A stretch of 64,000 nucleotides of DNA from Amycolatopsis sp. CA-126428 (GTDB lineage Bacteria; Actinomycetota; Actinomycetes; Mycobacteriales; Pseudonocardiaceae): assembly GCF_002904335.1 (NCBI RefSeq), contig NZ_PPHF01000038.1:62001-126000 (forward strand). Direction: 5' to 3'. Shown in pieces: positions 41,800 through 51,300 of this stretch. How positions within the stretch are numbered: position 1 is the stretch's first letter; every line of letters begins with the position of its first letter. A program made the position numbers and the translations under genes. The notes under the pieces were generated by a model. The model had not been told where the DNA came from and ran no database searches. It saw only the letters and a program-made list of their open reading frames with translations.

Positions 41800-42951
41800 A
41801 TGACCGTCGACCTGCAGCTCCGCCCCCGGTTGGTGTCCCGCGCCCTGCTGGTGCGCTTCGTCTCGATCATCGGCTCGGCGATCGGCTTCTTCCTGCCGCT
41901 TTCGGTGGTGCCGCTGTTCGCGAAGCAGGCCGGCTCGGAAGCCGGCGCGGGGCTCGCGACGGTCGCGCTGCTGCTGGCCACCGTAGCCGCCGAGCTGGTG
42001 ACGCCGCGGCTCGTCGCCCGCGTCGGCTACCGGTGGGCGCTGGCCACCGGGCTGGTCCTGCTCGGGGTGCCGACGCTCGTCCTGACCTGCAGCGACGACA
42101 TCCGGGTGATCATCGCGGTCAGCGTGGTGCGCGGGATCGGGTACGCCATCGCCGTGGTGGCCGGCGGGGCCGTCACCGCCCTGCTGATCCCGGCGGACCG
42201 GCGCGGCGAGGGCCTCGCGCTCGTCGGGATCGTCGGCGGGATCCCCAGCCTGCTCGCGTTGCCGGCCGGCGTGTGGGCGGCGGCGCACTGGGGCTACGCG
42301 CCGGTGTTCGTGGTGACGACCGTGGCGACCCTGCTCGCCCTGCTGTCGGTGCCGGGCCTGCCGCGGCGCTCCTTCTCCGCCGCCGCACCGGACCAAGGCG
42401 TCCTGGCCGGCCTGCGCAACCCGGTGCTGACCCGGCCCGCGACGCTCTTCGCGGTGTCGGCCGCCGCGGCCGGCGTCCTGGTCACGTTCCTCCCGCTCGC
42501 CGCCGCGGACCAGCCGGCCTGGGTCGCCGCGAGCGCGTTGCTCGCCCAGCCCGCGGCGGCCACCGCGGCGCGCTGGGCCGCTGGGCGGATCGGCGACCGC
42601 CACGGGCCGGCGTGGCTGCTGGTGCCGGGGCTGCTGCTGGCCGCGGCGGGCATGGCGGGCCTCGTCTTCGTCGGCACCCCGGCCGCGGTGATCGGCGGGG
42701 CGTTCGTGTTCGGCGCCGGGTTCGGCGCGCTGCAGAACGCGACGCTGTCGCTGATGTACGCCCGGGTGCCCGCCGGCGGCGAGAGCGCGGTGAGCGCGAT
42801 CTGGAACGCGGCCTACGACCTCGGCATGGCGGCTGGCGCGCTGGGCGCCGGGCTGCTGATCGGCTCCGCCGGGTACCCGGCGACGTTCGCCCTCACCGCC
42901 GTGGCGATCCTGCCGGCGTTGCTGCTGGCGCGGCGCGACCGGCGTCCCTGA
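41800..42951 (+). CDS. MFS transporter
   Basis: 383 residues, about 12 membrane helices; LVARVGYRWALATGLVLLG and the later RWAAGRIGDRHGPAWLLVPG carry the two MFS loop motifs. Likely an efflux or uptake permease, substrate unknown. The ATG at 41800 was chosen over 41770 because TAGCGT lies 7 bases upstream; the longer form would start upstream of the -10 box. Linked to the divergent mocR. Confidence 0.88.
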   Translation: MTVDLQLRPRLVSRALLVRFVSIIGSAIGFFLPLSVVPLFAKQAGSEAGAGLATVALLLATVAAELVTPRLVARVGYRWALATGLVLLGVPTLVLTCSDDIRVIIAVSVVRGIGYAIAVVAGGAVTALLIPADRRGEGLALVGIVGGIPSLLALPAGVWAAAHWGYAPVFVVTTVATLLALLSVPGLPRRSFSAAAPDQGVLAGLRNPVLTRPATLFAVSAAAAGVLVTFLPLAAADQPAWVAASALLAQPAAATAARWAAGRIGDRHGPAWLLVPGLLLAAAGMAGLVFVGTPAAVIGGAFVFGAGFGALQNATLSLMYARVPAGGESAVSAIWNAAYDLGMAAGALGAGLLIGSAGYPATFALTAVAILPALLLARRDRRP

Positions 42952-42958
42952 CGCAGAC

Positions 42959-43051
42959 TGAAGCTTATTCTGGTCAGGCCGCCGCACCCCGCCCACACGC
43001 TGCCGGCTACAGCCAAAAGTCATGCGGCGGCCGACGGCAGAATAAGCTTCA
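42959..43051. repeat. 93-base nested inverted repeat (MITE-like or structured RNA)
   Basis: TGAAGCTTATTCTG (42959-42972) pairs exactly with CAGAATAAGCTTCA (43038-43051). Inside, GGCCGCCGCA (42977-42986) pairs exactly with TGCGGCGGCC (43023-43032), leaving a 36-base loop. The outer arms are AT-rich, unlike the surroundings. It fills the gap between the MFS stop (42951) and the Fpg/Nei GTG (43061). Confidence 0.6.
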
Positions 43052-43060
43052 CTGGTCCGC

Positions 43061-43852
43061 GTGCCCGAACTCCCCGAAGTGGAACTCGCCCGGCAGGTCC
43101 TCGCCGGTGCGCTCGGCCGGAAGATCCGCGCGGTCGACGACCACGACGACTGGGTCTGCCGCCCCCACGCCCCCGGGGACATCGCCACGGCGTTGCGGGG
43201 AGGGCGGCTCACCGAAGCGCACCGGCGGGGCAAAACACTGTGGTGCGAAACGGAAGCCGGCGACGGACGGCCCGGCCCGAACCTCGGCCTGCACCTCGGG
43301 ATGGCCGGGCAGCTGCGGTTCGGCGGCGAGAGCGGACCGCCCGGGCGGGCTCGCGATCGGGTGGAGAAACCCGAGTGGTTCCGGTTCGGGATCACTTTCG
43401 CTGATGGCGAACAGCTGCGCCTGTTCGACACGCGACGGCTCAGCCGGGTGCGGCTCGACCCGGACCTCGACGCGCTCGGCCCGGACGCCGGGGAGGTTTC
43501 GCGCCGCGACTTCGCCGAGCGCGTCGGCCGCGGCCGGGCGCCGCTGAAGGCGCGGCTGCTGGACCAGTCGGTGGTGGCCGGGATCGGGAACCTGCTGGCC
43601 GACGAAACTCTCTGGCAGGCGGCATTGTCCCCGGCCCGGCCGGTGCACGAGCTGAGCTCCGGCGACCTCGGTGACTTGCACAAGGCGCTGCGGAAGGCGT
43701 TGCGCGCGGCCATCCGCCACGGCGGCGTGCACACCGGCGAGATCATCGGCCACCGGCGACCGGGCGACCACTGCCCGCGCTGCGGCGCGGAGATGAGCCA
43801 CGGAACGGTCGGCGGCCGGTCGACCTGGTGGTGCTCGAAGGAGCAGTCCTAG
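43061..43852 (+). CDS. Fpg/Nei-family DNA glycosylase
   Basis: 263 residues. The N-terminal PELPEVELARQ supplies catalytic Pro1/Glu2. The H2TH region (VVAGIGNLLADETLWQAALSPARP) and a C-terminal zinc finger with CPRCGAEM and WWCSKEQ are present, though the last finger half is short. It removes oxidised bases and nicks the abasic site. The sequence is nearer to actinobacterial Nei/Fpg-like paralogues than to canonical MutM. The start is GTG; the nested inverted repeat ends nine bases before it, leaving no clear ribosome site. The 3' end overlaps the convergent DinB gene by four bases. Confidence 0.92.
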   Translation: MPELPEVELARQVLAGALGRKIRAVDDHDDWVCRPHAPGDIATALRGGRLTEAHRRGKTLWCETEAGDGRPGPNLGLHLGMAGQLRFGGESGPPGRARDRVEKPEWFRFGITFADGEQLRLFDTRRLSRVRLDPDLDALGPDAGEVSRRDFAERVGRGRAPLKARLLDQSVVAGIGNLLADETLWQAALSPARPVHELSSGDLGDLHKALRKALRAAIRHGGVHTGEIIGHRRPGDHCPRCGAEMSHGTVGGRSTWWCSKEQS

Positions 43853-44307
43853 CGCGGGCCCAGCCCGGTGCGGCCGTCGAGCAGCTCGCGCACCACGTCC
43901 AGGTGCCCGGCGTGCCGCGCGGTCTCTTCGATGACGTGGAGCACGACCCCGCGCAGATCGGTGATTTCGTCGGCGAGCGGGCCGGGGTGCCGCCCTTGCG
44001 GCGCCGCGGACAGCGGCGTCGCGGCGAAGATTTCGTCGGACCGGCGGCACTGTTCGCGGTAGTAGGCGAAGACGGCCGCCGGGGTGCGCGGCACGTGTTC
44101 GCCGAGCAGCGGACCCGGGGTGCCGGTGACGATCTCCTGGAACCAGTGCCATTCCGCGTCCCCGAGGTGTTCGACCATGTCCAGCGGGGTCCAGCCGGAC
44201 GGGAGGACCGCCTTCGTCAGGGCTTCCTCGCCGAGGCCGTCGAGGATCGCCAGGACCACCGCGCGCTGGGCCCGCAGAAACGTCAGCAACGTGCTCTTCT
44301 CGGTCAC
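43849..44307 (-). CDS. DinB-family protein
   Basis: 152 residues, four-helix DinB/YfiT fold. The three histidine positions are in DMVEHLGDAEWHW and EETARHAGHLDVVRELL, the metal ligands of this family. These are putative metal-dependent, often thiol-linked transferases or hydrolases. GTG 44307 was chosen because TAGGGT (44316-44321 on this strand) lies 8 bases upstream. Confidence 0.85.
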   Translation of the reverse strand: MTEKSTLLTFLRAQRAVVLAILDGLGEEALTKAVLPSGWTPLDMVEHLGDAEWHWFQEIVTGTPGPLLGEHVPRTPAAVFAYYREQCRRSDEIFAATPLSAAPQGRHPGPLADEITDLRGVVLHVIEETARHAGHLDVVRELLDGRTGLGPR

Positions 44308-44382
44308 GACCGCGGACCCTAGCGGGCGGGAGCGCATCTTCGAGGGCGGTTTTTGTCGGGGGTAGCCGGTACCGTCGCGGAC

Positions 44383-45177
44383 ATGGCAACACTGGTCACC
44401 TTCCACGCCCACCCGGACGACGAGTGCCTCCGCACCGCGGGCGTCATGCGCAAGGCCGTCGAAGACGGGCACCGGGTCGTGCTCGTCGTCGCCACCAAGG
44501 GCGAGGTCGGCGAGGTACCCGACGGATTCCTGGCCGAGGGCGAGAAGCTCGAGGACCGGCGCGTCCAGGAGTCGTACGCGGCGGCGGAGATCCTCGGCGT
44601 CGAACGCGTCGAGTTCCTCGGCTACCGCGACTCGGGGATGATGGGCGAGCCGACGAACGACGAGCCGGGGTGCTTCTGGCGCGCCGACGTCGAAAAGGCG
44701 GCCGAGCAGCTCGCGGCGATCCTGCGCGAGGAGTCGGCCGACGTCCTGACGGTGTACGACGACAACGGCGACTACGGCCACCCGGACCACATCCAGGTCC
44801 ACCGCGTCGGCCTCCGCGCGGCCGAGCTGGCCGGCACCACCCGCGTGTTCCAGGCGACGTTCAACCGCGAGTTCATGCAGCGCGGCTTCGAAGCGGCGGT
44901 GGAGCAGGGCCTGATGCCCCCCGAGGCGGCGCCGAAGCCACCGGAGAACGTGGAGTTCGGCAAGCCGGAGGCGGAGATCACGGCGGCGGTCGACGTGGCG
45001 AAGTACGCACCGGTCAAGCGGGCGGCGATGCGCGCACACCCGAGCCAGATCAGCGAGGACATGTTCATGCTGGCCATGCCGGACGACGCGTTCACCTTCG
45101 CCTTCGGCACGGAGTGGTTCATCAGGTGGGGAGAGGGTCCGGGAATCACCGAGACAGACCTGATGGCCGGCCTCTAA
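44383..45177 (+). CDS. PIG-L family deacetylase (MshB/Mca-like)
   Basis: 264 residues. The zinc motifs AHPDDE (~9-14) and GHPDHIQVHRV are intact, as in LmbE-like GlcNAc deacetylases. In actinomycetes this family includes MshB and mycothiol conjugate amidase Mca; the lengths and motifs fit but do not decide between them. ATG 44383 has TACCGT (44370-44375) seven bases upstream and no ribosome site. Divergent from the DinB gene, a family linked to mycothiol chemistry, which makes a thiol role plausible. Confidence 0.88.
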   Translation: MATLVTFHAHPDDECLRTAGVMRKAVEDGHRVVLVVATKGEVGEVPDGFLAEGEKLEDRRVQESYAAAEILGVERVEFLGYRDSGMMGEPTNDEPGCFWRADVEKAAEQLAAILREESADVLTVYDDNGDYGHPDHIQVHRVGLRAAELAGTTRVFQATFNREFMQRGFEAAVEQGLMPPEAAPKPPENVEFGKPEAEITAAVDVAKYAPVKRAAMRAHPSQISEDMFMLAMPDDAFTFAFGTEWFIRWGEGPGITETDLMAGL

Positions 45178-45286
45178 CCTCACCCGCGGCCCCGCCGAGC
45201 CGGTTCGCCGGGGAAGGTTGGCTGGGCGAGGCGGCGCAAGTGATCAACCGGCCCTTGTTGACCCGCCAATCACGAATGATGCCCCT

Positions 45287-45398
45287 CCAATCACGCGAGA
45301 TCCATCCCCGATCACGCCAATCCGACCCTCCGGGTACGCGAGTCGACCCTCCAGGTACGCGAGTCGACCCTCCACGCACACCGCACTCGCGTGATTGG
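45287..45398. repeat. degenerate 21-base tandem repeats bounded by inverted ends
   Basis: GGTACGCGAGTCGACCCTCC occurs exactly at 45333-45352 and 45354-45373. Degenerate units with CAATCACG or CCGACCCTCC cores precede them from about 45267. CCAATCACGCGAG (45287-45299) is the exact reverse complement of CTCGCGTGATTGG (45386-45398), so the array sits in a large potential hairpin between convergent genes. No ORF is seen in 45178-45412. Confidence 0.6.
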
Positions 45399-45412
45399 GC
45401 GGGCATCTCGGG

Positions 45413-45811
45413 TCAGGTCAGGGCGGCCGTCACGTCCAGCTCCACCAGCTGGCCCGCGTACCCCAGCTGGGCGACCCCCAGCAACGTGCTCGCCGTCGTG
45501 AACGCCGGGCCGAGTTCGGACGCCGTCAAGCGGTCCCAGACCGATGACAACACCGCGCGGTCGGCCGTCACCACGTAGATCACCGTGCGGACCACGTCCG
45601 ATGGGGTGGCTCCCGCAAACGACAGAGCCGCCGCCGTGTTGGCCACCACCTGGTCCGTCTGGGCCAGGATGTCGCCCTCGGCCACCGTGCCGTCCGGGGT
45701 CAGGGGGCACTGGCCCGCCAGGTACACCGTCCGGGGTGCCGAGGTCACCGTCACGTGGTGGTAGCCCGGTGTTGCGTGCAAGCCGGGCGGGTTCTGCCGT
45801 TCAATGGTCAC
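45413..45811 (-). CDS. RidA/YjgF-family protein
   Basis: 132 residues, the normal length. PRTVYLAGQCPLTPDG, TDQVVANTAAALSFAGATPSDVVRTVIYVV and ELDVTAAL follow the RidA pattern. RidA proteins deaminate reactive enamines/imines, but the arginine and other key residues vary here, so the enzyme activity is uncertain. The gene is divergent from mtnA. Confidence 0.88.
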   Translation of the reverse strand: MTIERQNPPGLHATPGYHHVTVTSAPRTVYLAGQCPLTPDGTVAEGDILAQTDQVVANTAAALSFAGATPSDVVRTVIYVVTADRAVLSSVWDRLTASELGPAFTTASTLLGVAQLGYAGQLVELDVTAALT

Positions 45812-45857
45812 GCCCCATCTTCACCGGCCGGGCAAGCGGAAAACCCCAGGAGGGCTC

Positions 45858-46823
45858 GTGCGCAGGACCATCGACTGGGCCGGCGGCGCCATCGTCGTCA
45901 TCGACCAGACCGCGCTGCCCGGCGAGTACCGGCTCCTCGAGCTGAGGACCGTCGGGGAACTCGTCGACGCCGTCAAACGGCTCGCCGTCCGGGGCGCGCC
46001 CGCTCTCGGGGCCGCCGGGGCGCTCGGGGTTGCGCTGTCCGCCCGGCTGAACGGCGACGTCCGGAAAGATGCCGAGGTCATCGCGCACGCGCGGCCCACC
46101 GCCGTCAACCTCGCCTGGGGCGTCGAGCGCGCGCTCGGGAAGCTCGGCCAAGGCGCGGACGCCGTCCTCGCCGAAGCGCTCGCCCTGCTCGACGAGGACG
46201 AACTGCTCAACAAGGCCGCCTCGAAGCACGCCGCCGAGATCGTGCTCGCCGCATGCCCGCGACGGCCTCTGCGGCTGCTCAGCCACTGCAACGCCGGGCG
46301 CCTGGCGACCGTCGGCTGGGGCAGCGCCCTCGGGGTCGTCTGGCACCTGCACGAACGCGGGCTCGTCGAAGAAGTCCTCGTCGACGAGACGCGCCCGCTG
46401 CTCCAAGGCGCCCGCCTGACGGCGTGGGAGCTCGCCCAGGAGAAAGTCCCCTACCGCGTGCAGCCCGACGGCGCCGCCGCGGCCGCCATGGCTCGCGGGA
46501 TGGTCGACTGCGTGCTCGTCGGCGCCGATCGGATCGCCGCGAACGGCGATGTCGCCAACAAGATCGGCACCTACGGCCTCGCCATCGCCGCGCGGCACCA
46601 CGAAATCCCGTTCGTCGTCGTCGCGCCTTCGTCCACTGTGGACAGCAAGCTCGCGGACGGCACAGGCATCGCCATCGAGGAACGCGACGCCCGCGAGCTC
46701 ACCGGGTACGCCGGGGTGCCGATCACGCCGCCGGACGCGCAGGTGTTCAACCCCGCCTTCGACGTCACCCCGTTCGAGCTCGTCACGGCCGTGGTCACCG
46801 AGCACGGCCGGTTCAGGCCCTAG
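45858..46823 (+). CDS. mtnA: S-methyl-5-thioribose-1-phosphate isomerase
   Basis: 321 residues, eIF2B-like fold. Diagnostic motifs are RLAVRGAPALGAAGALG, LLSHCNAGRLATVGWG (catalytic cysteine), DETRPLLQGARLTAWEL and GADRIAANGDVANKIGTYG (catalytic aspartate). It isomerises methylthioribose-1-P to methylthioribulose-1-P in methionine salvage. No other mtn genes are adjacent. GTG 45858 follows AGGAGGG at 5 bases; the longer frame from 45804 has no such site. Confidence 0.94.
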   Translation: MRRTIDWAGGAIVVIDQTALPGEYRLLELRTVGELVDAVKRLAVRGAPALGAAGALGVALSARLNGDVRKDAEVIAHARPTAVNLAWGVERALGKLGQGADAVLAEALALLDEDELLNKAASKHAAEIVLAACPRRPLRLLSHCNAGRLATVGWGSALGVVWHLHERGLVEEVLVDETRPLLQGARLTAWELAQEKVPYRVQPDGAAAAAMARGMVDCVLVGADRIAANGDVANKIGTYGLAIAARHHEIPFVVVAPSSTVDSKLADGTGIAIEERDARELTGYAGVPITPPDAQVFNPAFDVTPFELVTAVVTEHGRFRP

Positions 46824-47035
46824 GGGCGCGGGCCGATCTCGCGGCCGCCGTCGGTGACCGTGATCGCCATCGCCGGGCAGGAGTCCGCCGCGTCGAGGAC
46901 CGTCTCGTCGGCGTCGACCGACGACGTCACCGGGTGCGCCACCGGGCCGTCGAGGGTGAACAGCTCCGGCATCAGGGCCGCACACATCCCCGACCCGATA
47001 CAGGTGTGTTCATCGACTTCCACGTGCCAGCTCAT
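46820..47035 (-). CDS. 3Fe-4S ferredoxin, P450 partner
   Basis: 71 residues. Three cluster cysteines (C12, C18 and C53) in CIGSGMC and SCPAM fit a [3Fe-4S] ferredoxin of the SoyB/FdxH kind that feeds electrons to actinobacterial P450s. It begins 3 bases after the P450 stop (same operon) and its 3' end overlaps mtnA by 4 bases. Confidence 0.9.
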   Translation of the reverse strand: MSWHVEVDEHTCIGSGMCAALMPELFTLDGPVAHPVTSSVDADETVLDAADSCPAMAITVTDGGREIGPRP

Positions 47036-47038
47036 GCA

Positions 47039-48229
47039 TCACCATCCGATCGGCATCGACCGCGGTCCGCGGACGATCATCTGCGTCTTCCACACGATAT
47101 CGCCGGCGAGGTGCAACCCCGGCATCTCGGTGACCAACGCGCGCAGCGCCTCCTGCAGCTCCAGCCGGGCCAGGGGCGCGCCGAGGCAGTGGTGGACGCC
47201 GTGGCCGAAGCCCAGGTGGCGCAGGTCCGGGCGCTCGAAGCGCAGCTTGTCCGCGTCGTCGAACTGCAGCCCGTCGCGGTTGGCCGCGCCGATGGCGACC
47301 AGCACCGGCTCGCCCGCCCGCACGAGCACGCCGCCGACCTCGACGTCTTCGGTGGCGTAGCGCGCGAACGCGGCACCGGCGCCCAGCGGCACGAACCGCA
47401 GCAGTTCCTCGACCGCCGCCGGGATCAGGTCCGGGTCGGCGCACAGCCGTTCCCACTGCTCGTGCTGGTCCAGCAGCGCGTAGACGAAGTTCGGGACCTG
47501 GCTCGCGGTGGTCTCGTGCCCGGCGATGAGGATGCCGACGCACAGGTCGACCAGTTCCAGCTCGGTCAGCCGGTCGCGGACGTCGCGGGCTTCGATCAGC
47601 GCCGTCATCAGGTCGTCCTGGGGCCGCACGCGGTGCTCGGCGATCAGGCCGCGCATGTAGTCGCGCAGCTCTTCGCGGTTGCGCTCGAACTCCTCGGGGG
47701 TCAGCCCGCTCGTGGACAGCGCCGCGTCGCTCCAGACGCGGAACTTCGGCCGGTCGGCGACCGGGACACCGAGCAGCTCGCAGATCACCGCGACCGGGAT
47801 CGGCAACGCGTAGGCGTCGACGAGGTCGGCGGGCGGGCCGGCCGCCTTCAGGTCCGCGATCAGCTCCGCCGCGAGGGTGGCGACGCGCGGCCGGAGCAGT
47901 TCGACGCGCCGCGTGGTGAACGCCTTCGCGACCAGTGTCCGCAGCCGCGTGTGGTCGGGCGGGTCCATCTGCAGGATGCCACCGTCGCGCACGACCGGCG
48001 AGCGGCGCGGGGCGTCTTTCTCCTTCTCCATCGCCCGGGAGAACCGGCGGTCGCCCAGCACCAGCCGGGCGTCGGCGTAGCGGGTGGCCAGCCACGCCGG
48101 CTCCCCGTAGGTCATCTTCACCCGGACCAGGCCGTCGGCTTCCCGCGCGGCCGCGTACGCCTCGTTCAGGTCGAGCCCGGCCTCCTCGTTGAAGGGGTAC
48201 GCAAGCGGTTCGGTGTGGGTGGCAGTCAT
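47039..48229 (-). CDS. cytochrome P450 (operon with ferredoxin)
   Basis: 396 residues, soluble actinobacterial class I P450. The I-helix AGHETTASQ, the ExxR region in EELLRF, and the heme loop FGHGVHHCLG (cysteine near 346) are complete. The substrate is unknown. A TAGCGT -10 box (48271-48276 on this strand) is overlapped by a perfect GTTGTAAGC palindrome, so the operon is probably repressed by an unlinked TetR-like protein. Confidence 0.94.
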   Translation of the reverse strand: MTATHTEPLAYPFNEEAGLDLNEAYAAAREADGLVRVKMTYGEPAWLATRYADARLVLGDRRFSRAMEKEKDAPRRSPVVRDGGILQMDPPDHTRLRTLVAKAFTTRRVELLRPRVATLAAELIADLKAAGPPADLVDAYALPIPVAVICELLGVPVADRPKFRVWSDAALSTSGLTPEEFERNREELRDYMRGLIAEHRVRPQDDLMTALIEARDVRDRLTELELVDLCVGILIAGHETTASQVPNFVYALLDQHEQWERLCADPDLIPAAVEELLRFVPLGAGAAFARYATEDVEVGGVLVRAGEPVLVAIGAANRDGLQFDDADKLRFERPDLRHLGFGHGVHHCLGAPLARLELQEALRALVTEMPGLHLAGDIVWKTQMIVRGPRSMPIGW

Positions 48230-48250
48230 CCGGAAACCCCCGTGCTCCTG

Positions 48251-48276
48251 GTTGTAAGCAGCCGCTTACAACGCTA
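48251..48276 (-). promoter_or_regulatory. perfect operator-like palindrome and -10 box of the P450-ferredoxin operon
   Basis: GTTGTAAGC (48251-48259) and GCTTACAAC (48264-48272) are exact 9-base arms with a 4-base spacer, typical of TetR-family sites. TAGCGT (48271-48276, minus strand) overlaps its edge; the site would cover the transcription start about 22-43 bases before the P450 ATG. Confidence 0.6.
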
Positions 48277-48325
48277 CACAGAGACCGCGCTCACGTCGAG
48301 CACTTGTCCGATCACCGGGAGTGGA

Positions 48326-51300
48326 TCAGTGCTGGGCGCCGCCGTAGACGATCAGGCCCGCCCAGCGACGCGGATAACGCCGCCGGTCCGGGTCGGCCGC
48401 CAGCCACTCGGCTTTCGCGGCGTGCAGTGCCAAGACCGGGTTGTGCGTCTCCGCGTAGCACCGCCAGAACAGGCTGAGGATCTGGCTCGTCGCTTCGTCT
48501 TCGATCGCGTAGAGCCCGCCGATGACGGTCTTCGCTCCCCGCAAGAACAGCGCGAGGGGGAACCCGGCCAGCTCCCCGCCGGGGCGGATCTTGATGCTTG
48601 AGTGGCACGACGCCAGCACGCACAGCGGCGGAACCGTCCAGCCGAGCACGTCGGCGGCGGCGATCGACGTCCCGTCCGGCAAGCACTTGGTCTGGCCCCA
48701 GCCATCGTGGTCGTCGTCGCCGTGGAGCCCGAGGACGAGCATCTCGTAGGCCGTGGAACCCCCACCGAGGGCGGCCTCCAGTGCTCCGCGGGTGTCGGCT
48801 TCCTCGACGTCCATCTCCTTGCGGAGAGCGGCCAGCTCGGCCGCGGCGAACTTCAGCGAAGGGTCATAGGTGGCGACCGCCCCCACCGTGGCGCTGGGCT
48901 CGGCCGACACCAGGGAGGCGGCGGTGCTGAGCGAACTGTGCAGGCTCAGCACGGCCCGGTCGACGAGACAGCTGTCCTCGTCGAGGGGCAACGCCTCGAA
49001 CGGCACGTGGAAGAGCCCGGTGGGCACCACGACCAGCCGGACCGGATCGGTGCCCGGTTTCGCCAGCATCGCCCGCAGCCGCGGCGGGAGCAGCAGCGCG
49101 CCGAGCGCCTCCAGCCGGCGGGCGGCGAAGTAGTCCGGACGGCTCGGATCGACGTTCACGAGGTCGGCCGTCATCGCGATGCGCACGGATTCTTCGCCCA
49201 CGGTCCCGGCTTCGGTCTGCCAGCTGAGCCGGCGGTAGAACTCGAGCCGGCCACCGGCCGGAAGCCCGGCGGGCGCGAACTGGAGGATCACGAACTCGCC
49301 GGCGGGCCTGGCGTCCCGCAGGACCTGAGCCGCCGTGTACGACTCCGAGATCTTGACGTCGGCCTGGGCGACGAGCGGCCCGATCACCTGCTCGGCACGG
49401 GCGATCGCCCGCTGCCGCCGGTGCGCCAGCGCCTCGGCCGAGCGACCGAACCGGTCGCCCGAGCAGACGGGCAGCGTCGCGGTGAAGACGCCGGCGGCAT
49501 CCGAACCGTGCAAGGCGACGCTGGTCGCCTGGACCTGTTCGGCGGCGGAGCGCACCGTCGCGCTGACGAACTCCTCCTTGCTGAGGTTGGCGAGGAGAAC
49601 GCCGACCCGGTCGCGCCGGGACGCCTCCAGCACGAAATCGAGGGCGGCGGCGTGGTCCCGGCGCAGCGCGAGGTCCGCGGCCTCCTCGAAAACCGGGCCG
49701 TACCGCTCGATGGCCCGGCCGCGTTCCGCCTGCGTCGACAGGGAAACCAGCCGCTGAGCGACGCAGTTGACCGCGTTGATCAGCAGGTCCAGGCGGTGGT
49801 CGTCGTCCGCCGTCCCGAGCCGGGCGGCCGCCGAGGCCGCCGCGGACCAGCATTCGGCGGCCAGTTCGGGATCGATCATCGCGCCTTGCCGCTCGAGGTC
49901 CACGGCCGCTTGGCGCGCCCTCTTCTCGACCCGTTTCCAGCGCTGGACGCTCTTCGGGGTGCGGACCGCCGCTTCGGCGGCGCGGAACTGCCACAGCGCC
50001 AGAGCACCGCGCAGCCGGGCGGCGTGCCCGATCCCGGCGCCGGGATCGGCCTTCAGCATCTCCCGGAGCCGGTCACGGGGAACGGGGTCACCCGGACGGC
50101 ACAGGCGGGCCGCATCGAGTGCCGCGTTGCGCCGCAGGGCGTACCGGAGACCGATCCGGCTGACGGCCACCATCTTCGCGATGACGAGATCGAGCTCGGT
50201 GCCGGCCGAATCGCGCGCCAGCAGGCGCAACCGGGACAGCTGGACCGCGCACGGCGCGTTGATGCCGATCTGGTGCCAGCACGCCTCGGCCACGTCGAGC
50301 CACGCCGCCGGCTCGACCTCCGCGCTGCAGTTGCGGTACCCGGCATTGGCGAGCGCGTACGCGGCGTTGCCGACCGCGATCAGCCGGTGCCGGGCGCCGG
50401 CCGCGTGCAGGCCGGCCACGAACGTCAGGACCTCCGACGGCGACGGCGGCGTGGTGCCGAACGGGCTCCCGGCTCGGGCCGCGATGGTCCCGATGCAGTC
50501 CTGGGCGAGTTCGATGACCCGGTCCCAGTCCCCCAGTGCTTCCGCGTTGCCCATCCGCATGCGGATGACCTCCGGGTGCGGCAGCCCGCCTTCGTCGGGG
50601 AACACCCGGCCCAGCTCGGCCTCGAGCCGGCGGAACGCGTCCCGGTCGCCCTGGGCGCGGGCGATCGCGGCCCGGTGCATCAGGCTTTCCGAGTACAGCG
50701 AGGACCGTGCCCCGATCAACGGTTCGGCGTGCCGGCGGAACCGCTCACAGGCGGCGGCCCAGAAGTCGTAGCGGCCGGTGGATTCGGCCACCCGGCACAG
50801 GAGGTGGAGGCATTTGCACACCAGGGTGCGGAGCAGGACTTCCGGCGGCGGCAGCCAGCTCGGCCCGCCCGCCGCGGCGGCGATCGTCCCGGCCGGCCGG
50901 GACACCGAGCCCAGCGCGTGCTCGAGGCAAGCCGCACCCGACTCGAGGTGGGCGATGGCGTCGTCCCAGCTCATCTGCCCGTAGGCCGCTTTCCCGGCCC
51001 GGAAGTGCGCCCAGCCGATGAGCTCGGGGGCACCGAGGGCGTTGGCGGCCACGACCGCCTGTTCGCAGGAGCCCCGGAACGCGGCGAGGTCGAGATCGAG
51101 GCGGGCACCGGCGGTCAGCCCCCGGCTCGGCGACGCGTACCGCGCGATCAAGCCGATCACCTTCTGGTGCGGCGTGGCTTCCGGGGAATCGAGGAGCATC
51201 GCCGCCGCCCGGCGCACGGTCCACCTGGCCGGCCGTCCACCCGGCCGGCCCTCGACCGACTCGCTGAACACGTGGTCGGCGACGATGTCGTCGCCTGCCA

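Noticed and set aside
45267..45398. Possible small CRISPR array
   Set aside because: Repeats are contiguous 21-base units without unique spacers, degenerate, and no cas gene is present.
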